NCBI GenBank assembly: GCA_015143295.1
Contig: CM026574.1
Location: 16,122,938-16,186,937 of the forward strand
Length of the DNA: 64,000 bases
Direction: 5' to 3'
From: Tetracentron sinense
Taxonomy: Eukaryota; Streptophyta; Magnoliopsida; Trochodendrales; Trochodendraceae
Each line of letters opens with the position of its first letter. The first letter of the stretch is position 1. Shown piece by piece: positions 33,350 to 44,737 of the stretch. A program made the position numbers and the translations under genes. Below the pieces are notes generated by a model, which was not told the origin of the DNA, made no database searches, and saw only the letters and a list, made by a program, of their open reading frames with translations.

Positions 33350-34934
33350 GTGAGAACAAGGAAACAAATTGAAAATGAAGTTAGCTACATTTGCTATACT
33401 TCATCTTTTGAACCCAAGAATGTAGCTGAAGCCCTTGCAGATGATAATTGGATCAATGCAATGCAAGAAGAGTTACTTCAGTTTACTATGAATGATGTTT
33501 GGTATTTAGTACCTAGACCTAACAATACAAATGTGATAGGTACCAAATGGATTTTCAAGAACAAAACTGATGAAAAATGTACTATCATAAGAAATAAGGC
33601 TAGGTTAGTTGCACAAGGATACACCCAAATAGAAGGCATTGACTTCGATGAGACATTTGCTCCTGTAGCCAGGCTAGAATCAATCAGAATTCTTCTAGCT
33701 GTGGCTTGCCATATGAAATTCAAGTTGTTTCAAATGGATGTTAAGAGTGCCTTTTTGAATGGTATTCTACAGGAAGAAGTCTATGTGGAACAACCAAAAG
33801 GGTTTGAAGATCCACATCACCTTGATCAAGTTTATCGATTAAAAAGGGCCCTCTATGGTTTAAAGCAAGCTCCAAGAGCTTGGTATGAGAGGTTGACTAC
33901 TTATCTCTTAGAAAAGGGATTTTCGAGAGAGGGAGTAGACAGAACCCTTTTTATAAAAAATGTGAAAGGTGATATTATCATCGCCCAGATCTATGTTGAT
34001 GACATTGTGTTTGGTTCCACATTAGACTTACATGCTCAATCATTTGCTGAAAAAATGAAGAATGAATTTGAAATGAGCATGGTAGGTGAGCTGAGTTTCT
34101 TCCTTGGTCTTCAGATCAAGCAATTTGATTCTGGGATCTCAATATCTCAAATCAAATATGCTAAAAATCTGGTGAAGAAATTTGGTATGAGTTCTGCTAA
34201 GCATGCTAGGACTCCTATGAGTTCTACAACAAAACTTAGTAAAGATACTTCAGGCAAGGATGTTGATCAAACTTCTTACAGAAGCATGATTGGTAGTTTG
34301 CTCTACCTAACTGCTACTAGACCAGACATTGCCTTTAGTGTTGGAGCATGTGCCCGCTATCAAGCAAGCCCAAAAGAGTCTCACTTACTTGCAGTCAAGC
34401 GTATCATTCGATATGTAAGTGAAACTCCATCATTTGGCCTCTGGTATTCTTTTGATACCAATGCCACAATAGTTGGATATTCCGATGCCGACTGGGCCGG
34501 AAATGCTGATGATAGGAAGAGCACCTCCGGAGGGTGTTTATATTGGAAACTGCTTAGTTGCTTGGCATAGCAAAAAGCAGAATTCAATTTCATTGTCCAC
34601 TGCCGAAGCTGAGTATATAGCAGCTGGCAGTTGTTGTACTCAACTTCTGTGGATGAAGCAGATGTTGCATGATTACGGGATTGAACAAGGCACTATGACT
34701 GTGTATTGTGATAATTCAAGTGCTATCAATATTTCCAAAAATCCCGTTCAACATTCTCGCACAAAACACATTGACATTAGGCATCACTTCATTCGTGATT
34801 TAGTTGAGCAAAATGTTGTGTGTATTGAGTATGTCCAAATAGAGAAACAATTTGCAGACATTCTCACAAAACCCTTAGATTCCCTTAGGCTTGAATTCCT
34901 TAGGAAATCCATTGGTTTGTGCGGAGTTGAGTGA
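33350..34934 (+). pseudogene. Element B reverse transcriptase and RNase H region
   Basis: RVT_2 signatures are present: [54 protein letters not shown] and [10 protein letters not shown] (the YVDD catalytic box). RNase H follows with SDADWAG, STAEAEYIAA, YCDNSSAI and a conserved HIDIRHHFIRD tail. The DNA-copying domain is well preserved relative to the rest of pol. Confidence 0.85.
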
Positions 34935-36085
34935 TGGTGTGTTTTCTTCATAGCCTATGTGTTATTCTTGTTGGATTTTAAGTCATAGAGCTATTTTTTG
35001 TTGTTTTATTTAATTAATAAAAATCCAAAAACATTCAAAAAATTGAAAAATGTTGCAAAAAATAATGTGTTTGTATAACCTTCTTTCCTATCATTATGCT
35101 TAAAGTTATTCCCTTGAAATCATAATTGAATATTAATTCCAAGGATAAATTTTTCATAGGATTGAGTAAATAAGGATAGTTCAATTATTAGTTCTATCTA
35201 GTGATTTAAAATGGTCATGGTCACCAATCTCAGTTAGAGTTGAGTAAACAATGATGTTATGTGTTGCACATGCACTCTAACTGATTTTTGAGATGGTATT
35301 AGTTCCTATTTATAGATTCTAATATTATATCATATGGTTCTCTAGTTTAATCAAATCTAGTATAACCAAAGTGATTAAAATTCCATAAGGTGAGCCCCCT
35401 AGTTTTAAAAAAATTATTGACATGGAAAGGACTACCTTTGAGTTTGTGTGATAGCTTCTAGTGAATGCAAATAGTGAGAAATGGCTACCTAGACAAATAA
35501 TAGGTATCTATATGGGTTGCTAGTGTGAAAGCCCCCACTGTCATTAGAGAGGGCTACCTTCCCACTTGAGTGAAAGTCACCAATATCCAAAGAAAAGATA
35601 ATGTGTAAAATTTGATCATAAACTGAAATAACCTTATAGATCAAATTTGGGGTAAACATTGCTCATCATAATTCTATGGATGGTTCTTGGTTTTAATTCT
35701 AGTTTTTGAACATTCTAGAGTACCTTTATGCTATAATGTCAAAATCTTGTTTTGTAGATGAAACCAATCCTCAGAGTCATGTTATGAATTTTTAAAATTA
35801 CACACACATTACTTCTGAGCGTTTATTTACTCTAAATGTGGATTTGATGCAAAAATCAAAATTAATCACTTGTGGAAACTAAAAGTTATTAACATAATCC
35901 TTATTCATAACTATTCTGTAAGATACATTCTTGGTTAAATATTTTTTATGATTTTGATGAAATAAATGTTTGCATAAGTGCATAGTTATTAGGTGATTTT
36001 GAGGTGAAAATGAGTTTAAACCTTGCTTTGTTTGAGGGGGAGAAAAATGGTTATAAGTAAAAATTTTCAGAAAATTTTCCAGACC
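34935..36085. other. Non-coding internal DNA of element B
   Basis: No long frame. It lies between RNase H and the accessory ORF module, and no motif was recognised. Confidence 0.6.
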
Positions 36086-36205
36086 ACAGATCGCTCGGTG
36101 TTAATGACCGATCGATCGGTCTTTCGTGAATAGGGTTATAAAACCCTCATTTCTCAGTTTCCTATTATTTTGTTCTACGAACTCTAGAGCGATCCCTCGG
36201 TCCCT
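36086..36205 (+). promoter_or_regulatory. Promoter-like module before the accessory ORF of element B
   Basis: Near-palindromes AGATCGCTCGGTG (about 36,089), GACCGATCGATCGGTC (36,107-36,122) and GCGATCCCTCGGTC (about 36,190) surround a GGTTATAAAACCC box at about 36,133. The LTR has the same combination of palindromes followed by TATA. A possible 5' UTR intron follows (GTAATC at 36,270 to CATCTAG before 36,308). The role is inferred. Confidence 0.45.
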
Positions 36206-36333
36206 TCTTCTCCAAATCTCTCTTACGTTCATCTCTTAATACTCCAAGGGTCTCCTAGCATCTAAAAAGGTAATCTTTAATCATTTTCTTGATTTTGGTT
36301 TACTTTTCACATCTAGGGCATCAAAAATTCATC

Positions 36334-37620
36334 ATGATTTTCTCATACTCCTTAGTTATTCTTGCATTCCTCATGTCCGGTGTCTCTAAACGCCGGAGAT
36401 TGGTCCTCAACAACCAAGAGGACCCTCTAGAGGAAGAGGAACAAAATGAGCCATACTCTTTCACTCCAATAGGACATGGGATTTCAATAGGGGATCGACC
36501 AATCCGTAGAATGGTTGATTCTACTACTGAAAATCGCCAAAAGTCTTTGGCAGATAAAACCCGGAAACAAAAGGGAAAAGCTAGTTCATCTTCAAATGTT
36601 CTATTAGGTCCCTTCATTAGCCCTAGTGCTGCTCGGCTTTATAGTGAGTATTTTAGTAAAAAAGGTGTTATGGTTGAAAGGAGCATTAGAATTTCAGATT
36701 TTGGTGATTATTACCTTTCTAAGCTCATTACCGATCGTCACTGGGAAGGTCTTCTCACTTTATCCGGTCCTGCTCCTATTCAGTTAGTCCAGGAATTTTA
36801 CTCAAATTTCTCTAAAATCAACTCTAAAACCTGGTCTTTTATATCTCGATCTTTAGAACAATCAGTTTTGATAAATCCAAATGTCATTGCTAAATTTCTT
36901 GGTTGTCCTCGAGTTCCAGATGCCTATTATCCTTATAAATACAAGAAAGATGAGGATAAAGAATCTATGAACAATGTAGTCACCTTTCTTTGTGGTGCTC
37001 CTACACTTTGGGTTGGTTCCTTAATAGAAGTAACAAAACTCACTAGGGATGCAAGACTTGTAAACCTAGTAATGAGTGCTAATATCCACCCAAAGGTTCA
37101 TATTGCAGACCTTAGGGAAGATAGAGCTCGATTTTTATTCAGTCTCCTTCGTGGACATGATATTGACCTTGCAACACACATAATTGATTTGATGATTCAA
37201 GCCCATCAAACTCAAACTGTGGTTGGAGCTCTTCCGTTTGGCTCCCGGATTACTAAACTCCTTGGTTCTCAAGGGGTTATTGCTCCTCCTGGTGTTCCTA
37301 CCCGTAATCCGAAAGGTCCAATCAACAAAAAGACCATCGCTCAGAGTTTCTCTCATGCTTCAGTTCGAGATATTGATGAGGAAGCTGATTTTGGTACCGG
37401 ATCCTCTCATCCACCTCCAGCCACGATTGATGATCAAGCCAAAATGATGAGAGAGATGCAGATGGATCTCTCGACGCATATTTCATCCCACCAGGAGTTC
37501 ACCACAGAGATCCGTAGAAGACTTGGATCACTCGATGCAGCAGTGCTGGGAGTACAGAGAGATGTTCGTGATTTTAGAGCTTATTATGAGTCTCATCTCA
37601 CTTCAGATGATGAGGAGTGA
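36334..37620 (+). CDS. Accessory 3' ORF of element B, plant transposon protein-like
   Basis: An open frame of 428 codons from the ATG at 36,334; an ATG at 36,373 (415 codons, start MSGVSKRRRL) is equally plausible. It lies between RNase H and the 3' LTR, where SIRE-type copia elements carry an extra ORF often called env-like. Here I see no signal peptide plus transmembrane design. Instead there is a basic SKRRRL stretch, an acidic EDPLEEEEQNE patch, and a central part (PIQLVQEFYSNFSK...VIAKFLGCPRVPD...) with the spacing of the putative plant transposon protein domain found in many plant retroelements. The C-terminal 90 residues look helical. Function is unknown. It stays open while pol does not. 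Confidence 0.65.
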   Translation: MIFSYSLVILAFLMSGVSKRRRLVLNNQEDPLEEEEQNEPYSFTPIGHGISIGDRPIRRMVDSTTENRQKSLADKTRKQKGKASSSSNVLLGPFISPSAARLYSEYFSKKGVMVERSIRISDFGDYYLSKLITDRHWEGLLTLSGPAPIQLVQEFYSNFSKINSKTWSFISRSLEQSVLINPNVIAKFLGCPRVPDAYYPYKYKKDEDKESMNNVVTFLCGAPTLWVGSLIEVTKLTRDARLVNLVMSANIHPKVHIADLREDRARFLFSLLRGHDIDLATHIIDLMIQAHQTQTVVGALPFGSRITKLLGSQGVIAPPGVPTRNPKGPINKKTIAQSFSHASVRDIDEEADFGTGSSHPPPATIDDQAKMMREMQMDLSTHISSHQEFTTEIRRRLGSLDAAVLGVQRDVRDFRAYYESHLTSDDEE

Positions 37621-38224
37621 TAGTTAGTTTGATGTACTAGGATACTTCTAATGTTTCACTTTTATATTTGGGAGTTTACTGTAGTCCTAGTATTAGATTG
37701 AGACATTTGATGCATTTTGTATTGGTTGTACTCAGTACAAACCTCTTTTGGATGTTCTTGATTTGAATGCATTTGAGATGATGTTTGATATTTTACTCTA
37801 ATTTTCTGTTATCTCATCTCTTATACTGATTTTGCCTTAATTCTTTCATTCCTATTCCGCCTTTGGCATTACGAGCCAAAAAGGGGGAGAGTAGGTATTT
37901 GTGATAGATGATGGTTAATGGAATGGATATGTTGCTCTATAGATAAGGATATGTTGCTTTATATGTTGCTCTATAGATAAACCTGTTATGCTCAATGATG
38001 CTCTATTTTTTCTTTGAATATTATTTCCCATGCTTCACAGGTTTTTGGTTGAGCTTGTGCAGGCAAACAGGTTCTCAGATTGTTGAAACATGACAAATTG
38101 AATGTCATGAAATTTTTTTTTGTCATGTAAAGGTTCACTTTTCCATTTTTGAATCATTTGGGAAAATTTGAACCCAGTAAGTGAGTTAGTCTTGTTTTGT
38201 CCCGGAATTGCCAAAGGGGGAGAT
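37621..38224 (+). other. 3' untranslated part and polypurine tract of element B
   Basis: Non-coding. It includes a short direct repeat (ATATGTTGCT and CTATAGATAA near 37,927-37,980) and ends with AAAGGGGGAGAT at 38,213-38,224, the plus-strand primer next to the LTR. Confidence 0.75.
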
Positions 38225-39420
38225 TGTAAATCCAGAAATAGGTGTTGGCAAATTCCGTGATCTTTAGATAGGTCATGAGTGTTGTGTCTTGTTCAACTTG
38301 TCGAAAGAGTTAAAGTTTCAAGAAGACTGAAGATATTGAAGAAAAAGCTTCTACTCCGGATCTAGACAGGTAATTGACTTAGAGACCCCTACCTAGGTTG
38401 GATTTGACTTAGATAACTCTAAACATACCTAGGAGAATAGTTTTAAGCCTACCAAAGAGGTTTGATCTAATTTGAATCAAACAAAAACAAAAGAAAAATG
38501 TTTAGGCTGAAATTCTGTCTCAACCGATCGCTCGGTGTTGCGACCGATCGATCGGTGGCCTACCGAGCGATCGGTGGCTATCGACTGGTCAAAAAATTTG
38601 TATGGGGTATTTTTACAGAGAGACTATTTTTAACTGATCTCTCGGTGAAAGTAGAGATCGATCGGTCATAAGCACCGATCGATCGGTCCTCGTAAACATA
38701 ATTTTATTTTTTCTGGACTCTTTTCTAAACCCTATATAAACAACTTTTTGGAGACCTAGTTCATATCTTTGTTTATTTTTGAAAGAGTAGAGGTCTGAGA
38801 AACCCTTCTAGGGCTTTTTCCATTGTTCTTCATAGATCTTTAGTGATCCCTCCTTTTTCAATCATCCTAGAGAATGCAAGTATAGATCTATTCGTTTGAT
38901 CTTGCATTGTGTGATCTCAGATCTGTATGAGATCCCTCTAGAGTTTGAAGCTTTCTAAATTGATTCACAACCCTACACTTCATGTGTGTGTCCGGTGTAT
39001 GATCCGGAGCCTTCGTGGAAGGAGATCGATCGTGTGTGATCGTGGTATTGAAGTAGCTTGAGAAGATTTGGTCGGTTAGGAACCGAAGCTGCTACAGCGG
39101 AGATCGAAACTGCTGGTTCGTGGAAATCAAGAGTAAGATTCTGTACCTAGGAACGTCGAGTCCGGTTTGGGTAAGGTCTTGTCTTGTACTTGAATTCTTC
39201 TTATAGTGAAGTTTGTTGCTGGACGAGGTCCTGTGGTTTTTTCCCCTAAGGGTTTTCCACGTAAAAATCTGCTGTGTTTGATTTGTGTGGATTGTTTGTG
39301 TGAATGGTTCGTTGATTTCTAATCTAATTAGATAAAAAATTTAAAATTGGTTAGAAGTTCTTAGATTGACCTATTCACCCCCCCTCTAGGTCATAGAGAT
39401 CATTGATCAGAGTAATTTCA
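38225..39420 (+). repeat. 3' LTR of element B
   Basis: It is nearly the same as 28,797-30,040, with a shorter palindrome array and shorter C-run, and ends AATTTCA followed by the GGATC duplication. The TATA box CCCTATATAAAC is at about 38,731. Confidence 0.9.
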
Positions 39421-39425
39421 GGATC

Positions 39426-40870
39426 TTCTTAAAAAGCTTGAATTTCATGAGATGAAAGACAACACATCCAATATCCCACCTGAACCTAATTCTTACACTA
39501 CAAACTCTTCTAATTCAATTTCATTGAGAAGGTCTGAAAGAGTTTCAAGACCATCAGATAAACTTCAATATTACAGTAGTAAGGTTTATCTAGCTACCCC
39601 TAATGACGAGGATACAAATCCTAACACTTATCAGGAAGCTACATTAGATGTAGATGCATCTCAATGGAATAAAGCTATGAATGCTGAAATAGATTCCATG
39701 TATGACAACAGCATCTGCACTTTAGTAGATCCACCAGATGGTATAAGGCCCATTGGATGCAAATGGATTTACAAAAGGAAGAAGGGTGCTGATGGAAACG
39801 TGTAGACCTATAAAGCAAGACTTGTTGCAAAAGGTTACACTCAAATTCAAAGAGTTGATTATGAGGATACCTTTTCACCAGTAACTATGCTCAAATCCAT
39901 CAGAATATTGCTAGCTATAGCTGCACACCATGACTATGAGATATGGCAAATAGATGTCAAAACTGTTTTCCTAAACGGAATGTTAGAAGAAGACTTCTAT
40001 ATGAAGCAACTTGAGGGCTTCATTGCTCCTAACTAGGAGAACATGGTATGCAAGCTAAACAAGTCAATATATGATTTGAAATAAGCTTCTAGAAGCTGAA
40101 ACTAAAGATTTGATCTTTTGATCAAAAAATTTGGATTCCAAAAGAATTTAGAGGAATCTTGTATTTACAAGGACAATGGGAGAGTGGTAGTATACCTTAT
40201 TCTCTATGTAGATGACATCCTACTCATTGGGAATGATATAGGAATGTTGTCATCAGTCAAGATTTGGCTTTCTCAATATTTCTCAATGAAATACTTGGGA
40301 GAGGCATCCTATATTCTCGGAATTGAGATCCTGAGAGATAGAAAATACCGGATGTTGGGATTGAGTCAAACTTCCTACATTAACAAGATCTTGTCAAGGT
40401 ATAGTATGAGCGATTGTAAGACAACTCTCATTCCTTTTAGACATGGTGTTACTTTATCTAAAAAGATGGCTCCTATGTCAGCTGATGAGATCGAGCAGAT
40501 GAAGAGGTGCCTATATGCTTCGGCAATTGGGAGCCTCATGTATGTCATGTTATGTACCAGACCGGATATCTGTCATGCAGTGGGAGTTGTAAGTCAGTTC
40601 CAGAGTAATCCAGGAGTCAATCATTGGACTGCAGTGAAGCACATCTTGAAGTACCTGAAAAGGACTAGGGATTATGTGTTTACTTTTAAATCTGAAAATC
40701 TCTGTGGAGAGGAAGTATCATCTCATTCGTGAGATTATTCAAAGGCAAGACATCATTGTTACAAAGATTAGGTCTCAACTTAATGTTGTTGACCCGATGA
40801 CAAAAGTTTTATTATATAAAGTATTTGTAACACACTTAGATAGTATGGGAATGAAATCTATGTCACCGTG
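39426..40870 (+). pseudogene. Copia A reverse transcriptase and RNase H region
   Basis: RVT_2 motifs are CKWIYKRK, ILYVDDILLIGN (the YVDD box), YLGEASYILGIEI and RPDICHAVGVVSQF. The RNase H part is short. It is the right-hand continuation of element A after the nested insertion. Broken. Confidence 0.75.
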
Positions 40871-40892
40871 ACTTTAAGGGCAAGATGGAGAT

Positions 40893-42967
40893 TATTGGAC
40901 ATTATGCCCTAAAATGTCATTTAGATTGTAAGATTTTTATTTATTAGATTAATAAAGGCATCTTCTTTATCTATTGTGAATTTACTATGGGTAATTGACC
41001 AAGATCATGAGATATCGAACAAGGTCCCTAAGATATATTATAGGAAAGCTATGTGATTGGTTATGGACTGACACATGTAGATATAGCTTTCCAGTTCCTT
41101 ATGCCTTATAAAGTCATAGCTATGGGTGAAGCTAGGCACTTCACTTATATGGCTGCCACAATGTTTAGATGTTCTCAATGGTTGAGAAGTAGTTTTATCT
41201 CAAACTATTGTAGTGAAGACTACACATCGGCATATGAGTGCTTAAATGTATATTGACTGATTGCATTAAATGAGAGACCTCTTGCATAAACATACTATCA
41301 AATAGTTGGTCTCTCATTCACATTGAACAGTTTTAATGATCCTTAGATCTGATAAGTTCATTTATAACTGAGCAGTGATCTGACTGTTTTGATTGCACTC
41401 AAGTACTCTCTACCTGAGAGACTACGATAAGGTGATAGTTGGATAATCAGAAAACTGTTCGAGTCATGATGAATTTCAAACAAGAAATTTATGCTCATTA
41501 AATTGAGAGATTATCCAAGTTCTAGGGTAAGACAGTACATTAAGCTTAAAGCCTATGCCAGTGATTTTGAAATCAAATATGTTTGAAATGTATTTTTAAT
41601 AAAATATATTATACTTAATAAAAGATTTTCTCAAAAATGTTTGAACATGAAAAATAGTTTCTCATGGCTTAATCAAATGTCTTGAAAACTCGAATGATGT
41701 ACAATAGGTTATGAATTAGATAGTATATTAACCTCGAAGGCCTATTAGGGATAATATTATTGGAAAGATCATTCGAATGCATTAGTTCATGTGGCCGGAT
41801 CCTTATTGGTTTATATTATTTCACTGGGATTCAATTGCAACATGGATATCTCACGTCACTTGCAATTCCGGTGTCCTTTTTATTACAGGGTCAATGGGAT
41901 AACACCGGATAAGCCAGGGTTAGAATGTCCCAGAGCAAACTGTGAAGATGCTCATAAAAGAAATACAAGTTCGCACAAATAGATTAAATGTTAATCTATA
42001 ATAATGGATTAAATGTTAATTTATAGTTTAGATTAAATGTTAATCTAATTTAAAGGGATATAATAATAATTATTTGATCAACCAAATATAAGGGAATATG
42101 GATTTGACCCATATTCATAAAAAAACTCATATAAGATGAACCTTATAGGTGGGCCCACACCCATGGGAGATGACCCCAAAGTGGCACCTATTTTTGTGTT
42201 CCCTATGTTTAAGGGATTTTGGTTAGTAGATAGATAAACACTAATCTCTACTATGTAGCTCACCCCCCCCCCCCCCCCCCCCCCCCTTGTGGTTAATCTG
42301 GATTATATGATCCCTATTTTTTAAGGAATTGGTTATATCCATATTATTAAAGAATCCTTTTTTTGAAAAGGAAACTTAAAATAGAAGTTTTGTGATAACT
42401 AACTTCTTATGGATAAATTAGGAGTCTATTAATGATAAAGGTTATCATTATGAGACACTCTAAAGGATAATGATCAAGATATGGATAAGATCCACATCTA
42501 TATATATATCCTAAGACCAAACCGTGTGAGGGTTAATGTTCATTATTATTCACAAAAAGAATTTTCGTGAGCTACAAGGGAGATCACCCGAGGATTTTCG
42601 TGAGCAAGGGAGATCAACCCGAAGGGATTTTCATGAACTTCCATGTGGGGTTCTAAATAGTTAGAACTCCATCATCATCTCCTTTTAATCCAAAGATTTT
42701 TTCCAATGATTATTTTGTTCTTCATAAAACCAAGGAAATATTCGAAAGCTTCGCGGAGATAGCGAAGAGCAAGGATCGAGCTTAGAATATTTCTTCAAGA
42801 AATCTCTACAAAGAGTTCTGAAGTTTTATCATTTTGTCTGACACCGGTGAACATCATTCACCGAGGTAATCTTCTTCTTTAATGTATTTAATATTAAATG
42901 TTTTCTATGGTGTAAATATTTTCGGGATTCAGTTTTCCGCATAATTTTTAATATGGATTCCCTTCAG
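40893..42967 (+). repeat. 3' LTR of copia A (right end uncertain)
   Basis: A purine tract GGGCAAGATGGAGA precedes TTGGACATTATGCC; the antisense relative reads TGTTAGACATTATGCC. The first approximately 870 bp match 57,783-58,664 in reverse. A C-run lies at 42,262-42,287 and a TATA-like TATATATATCC at about 42,500. The end near TTCCCTTCA is estimated. Confidence 0.65.
42262..42287. repeat. Poly-C run
   Basis: More than 20 C bases in a row inside the LTR of element A. Its length should be treated as uncertain. Confidence 0.85.
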
Positions 42968-43085
42968 GACCATACCCCACGGTAAGGTGGGTTGCAATGG
43001 GATTTTTACTCACGCATGCGCCCTCAGTGATTGGAACCACAGTCTGCCCCTTGAATAGTAATACAATTTCCTTCCACACTTGGGG

Positions 43086-43627
43086 TAGGACTGTAAACGG
43101 AGTGGATAGTGGTAAATATTTGAATTCTTATTTGATCGTATACTCGAATATCCGAATCCGAATAAATATCCGACGGATAGTAAAATATGATATTTGTATC
43201 CAACTCTGATTAAAATATTTGAATTCGAATAGTATCTGAATTATCCAATTACTTTTAAGAAAGTTTTAGAATATATAAATTAATATTTAAAAAGTGTACA
43301 AATATATAAATTTTTATTTTAAAAATAGTAAATTAATATTTTATCTCTATTTATATTAAAAATAAAAATTCAATGTATTAAATTATGTAAAAAAATATAT
43401 ATTTTAAAGGTTATATTAGTTTTATAAATTTAAAATATATTATTTATATATATTACATAATCGGTCGGATATTTATCGGATCAAATATACTAGTATCCTC
43501 ATTCGTATCCGATTGGAAACGGATAGTAGAATTACTATCAGAATTCACTCAGCCAGATACATATTCGGATAATTATCCAACTACATGAATTCGATACGGA
43601 TAATATCCGCATCCGTTTACAACCCTA
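43086..43627. mobile_element. hAT-like MITE with TGTAAACGGA ends
   Basis: The left end TAGGACTGTAAACGGA faces the right end TCCGTTTACAACCCTA. Subterminal CGGATA, ATCCGA and ATATCCG repeats occur at both ends, with an A/T core. No clean 8-bp duplication. Non-coding. Confidence 0.65.
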
Positions 43628-44737
43628 TCGGGGGTATTAAGTAACTTAAACTATAGAGCGTATTTGAATTTTCTTTTAAAGAAAGAACAATAAGAGCTTA
43701 TTGCAAAATAAGGTTGTTTAGTAAATATCTAATCTAATGTTTAATTATTTAGTAGCGAGTATTTGCCATTGGATTTTGGTTTCCAGACAATTTGATCATC
43801 AACGTCATTTGAGTAAGAAAAGTATTGGGGAAACTCCTCCCATACCTCCCTGCAGATCTACTCGGTGGAGGGACCCATTAATTCCCCTGAATTAAGCTAG
43901 AAACCGTGGCAGACCAAGGAAGCCTTGCAACACACAACTCTTCAAATAAAATACCCTGGGTGCCACATTATTTTCTAGATCTAATCTAAATAGTTCTTAT
44001 TAGATCATATAAGAGTTGCAAAATGCCCCCATTGGAGTCCATTTATAAATACTTTCAAGGATGATAAAAGGAGTGTCCCCATGTTTGTTCCATTGTATTT
44101 TAAAAAAAAAACTTTAGGTTTTTGTTTTTCCTTTTTTGTAACTTGGGGTGTCCCCAACCCTTTGGGTCAGGACTAATCCCAAGGATGTGACGTGAGCCCG
44201 CAACCCGCCACACCGGTTTGGTTTCCTTCTAGGTTATGGAAGCTTGGTTAAGGGCGTTTCTATTATTGGCAAGCCCTAGCCCATTGACATACCTAACTGG
44301 ACGACACCACCACAGCTTTGTATTGCAGTTTGTAATCCGGAAATCCAAACAGCTATATATCCACTAAGGGCCTGTTTGGTATGTGGAATTCGGTTTAAAA
44401 TTTAGAAAACTGGTCGAGTTCTCTATGCTCATTAGACCCAGTTCCCAAAAATTTGAACTCTTTTGAGGAAGTTCATAATCACATATTATGAAAACTTTGA
44501 AGTCCCACATTCTTTAAGGAAACAAAATTCTAGTAAAATGGGAAATTCACTAGTGAATCATAAATTCACACAATTTTTGAGTAAAAAGCAAAGAACACAA
44601 CACTACAGAAGTACTCAAAACACTCCCATCATTCATCACATACCAATAAAACCAGATCTCCAAAACCTGATGTCTAACAACAATTCCTAAAACTAAAATT
44701 AATTTGTGCTCAATCAGGTCGTCCCCGGCAATGACAC
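43628..44737. other. Laccase 3' flank; no gene recognised
   Basis: A GGGCCTGTTTGGTATG motif at about 44,368 looks like the end of a hAT-like MITE. The first approximately 200 bases below the stop codon at 44,738 would hold the 3' UTR. No clear AATAAA was found on the minus strand. Confidence 0.4.

Larger units (their letters stand above)
28797..39420 (+). mobile_element. Ty1/copia SIRE/Maximus-type element B, inserted in element A
   Basis: It is 10.6 kb with a direct 5-bp target duplication GGATC (28,792-28,796 and 39,421-39,425). LTRs of 1,244 and 1,196 bp start TGTAAATCC and end AATTTCA. A tRNA-iMet-type primer site follows the 5' LTR, and a purine tract AAAGGGGGAGAT precedes the 3' LTR. 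Order: gag with two zinc knuckles around a coiled coil, protease/integrase remnants, RT, RNase H, then about 3 kb with an extra open frame. The LTRs differ at about two dozen sites by eye (about 2 percent, indels aside), suggesting roughly a million years at commonly used plant rates. Pol is broken, with roughly half a dozen breaks. Confidence 0.9.
25900..42967 (+). mobile_element. Ty1/copia element A, old and broken, split by element B
   Basis: Left part (to 28,796): leader, gag with a zinc knuckle, GAG-pre-integrase and integrase. Right part (from 39,421): reverse transcriptase, RNase H and a 3' LTR. That is the normal copia order. A younger copia element (28,797-39,420) is inserted in the integrase-RT interval. 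No 5' LTR was recognised. The coding region is broken in several places. An antisense relative lies at 57,783-59,705. Confidence 0.75.

Noticed and set aside
36334-37620. Envelope-like protein
   Set aside because: The position fits the so-called env-like slot, but no signal peptide plus transmembrane anchor was seen, so envelope function is not claimed.
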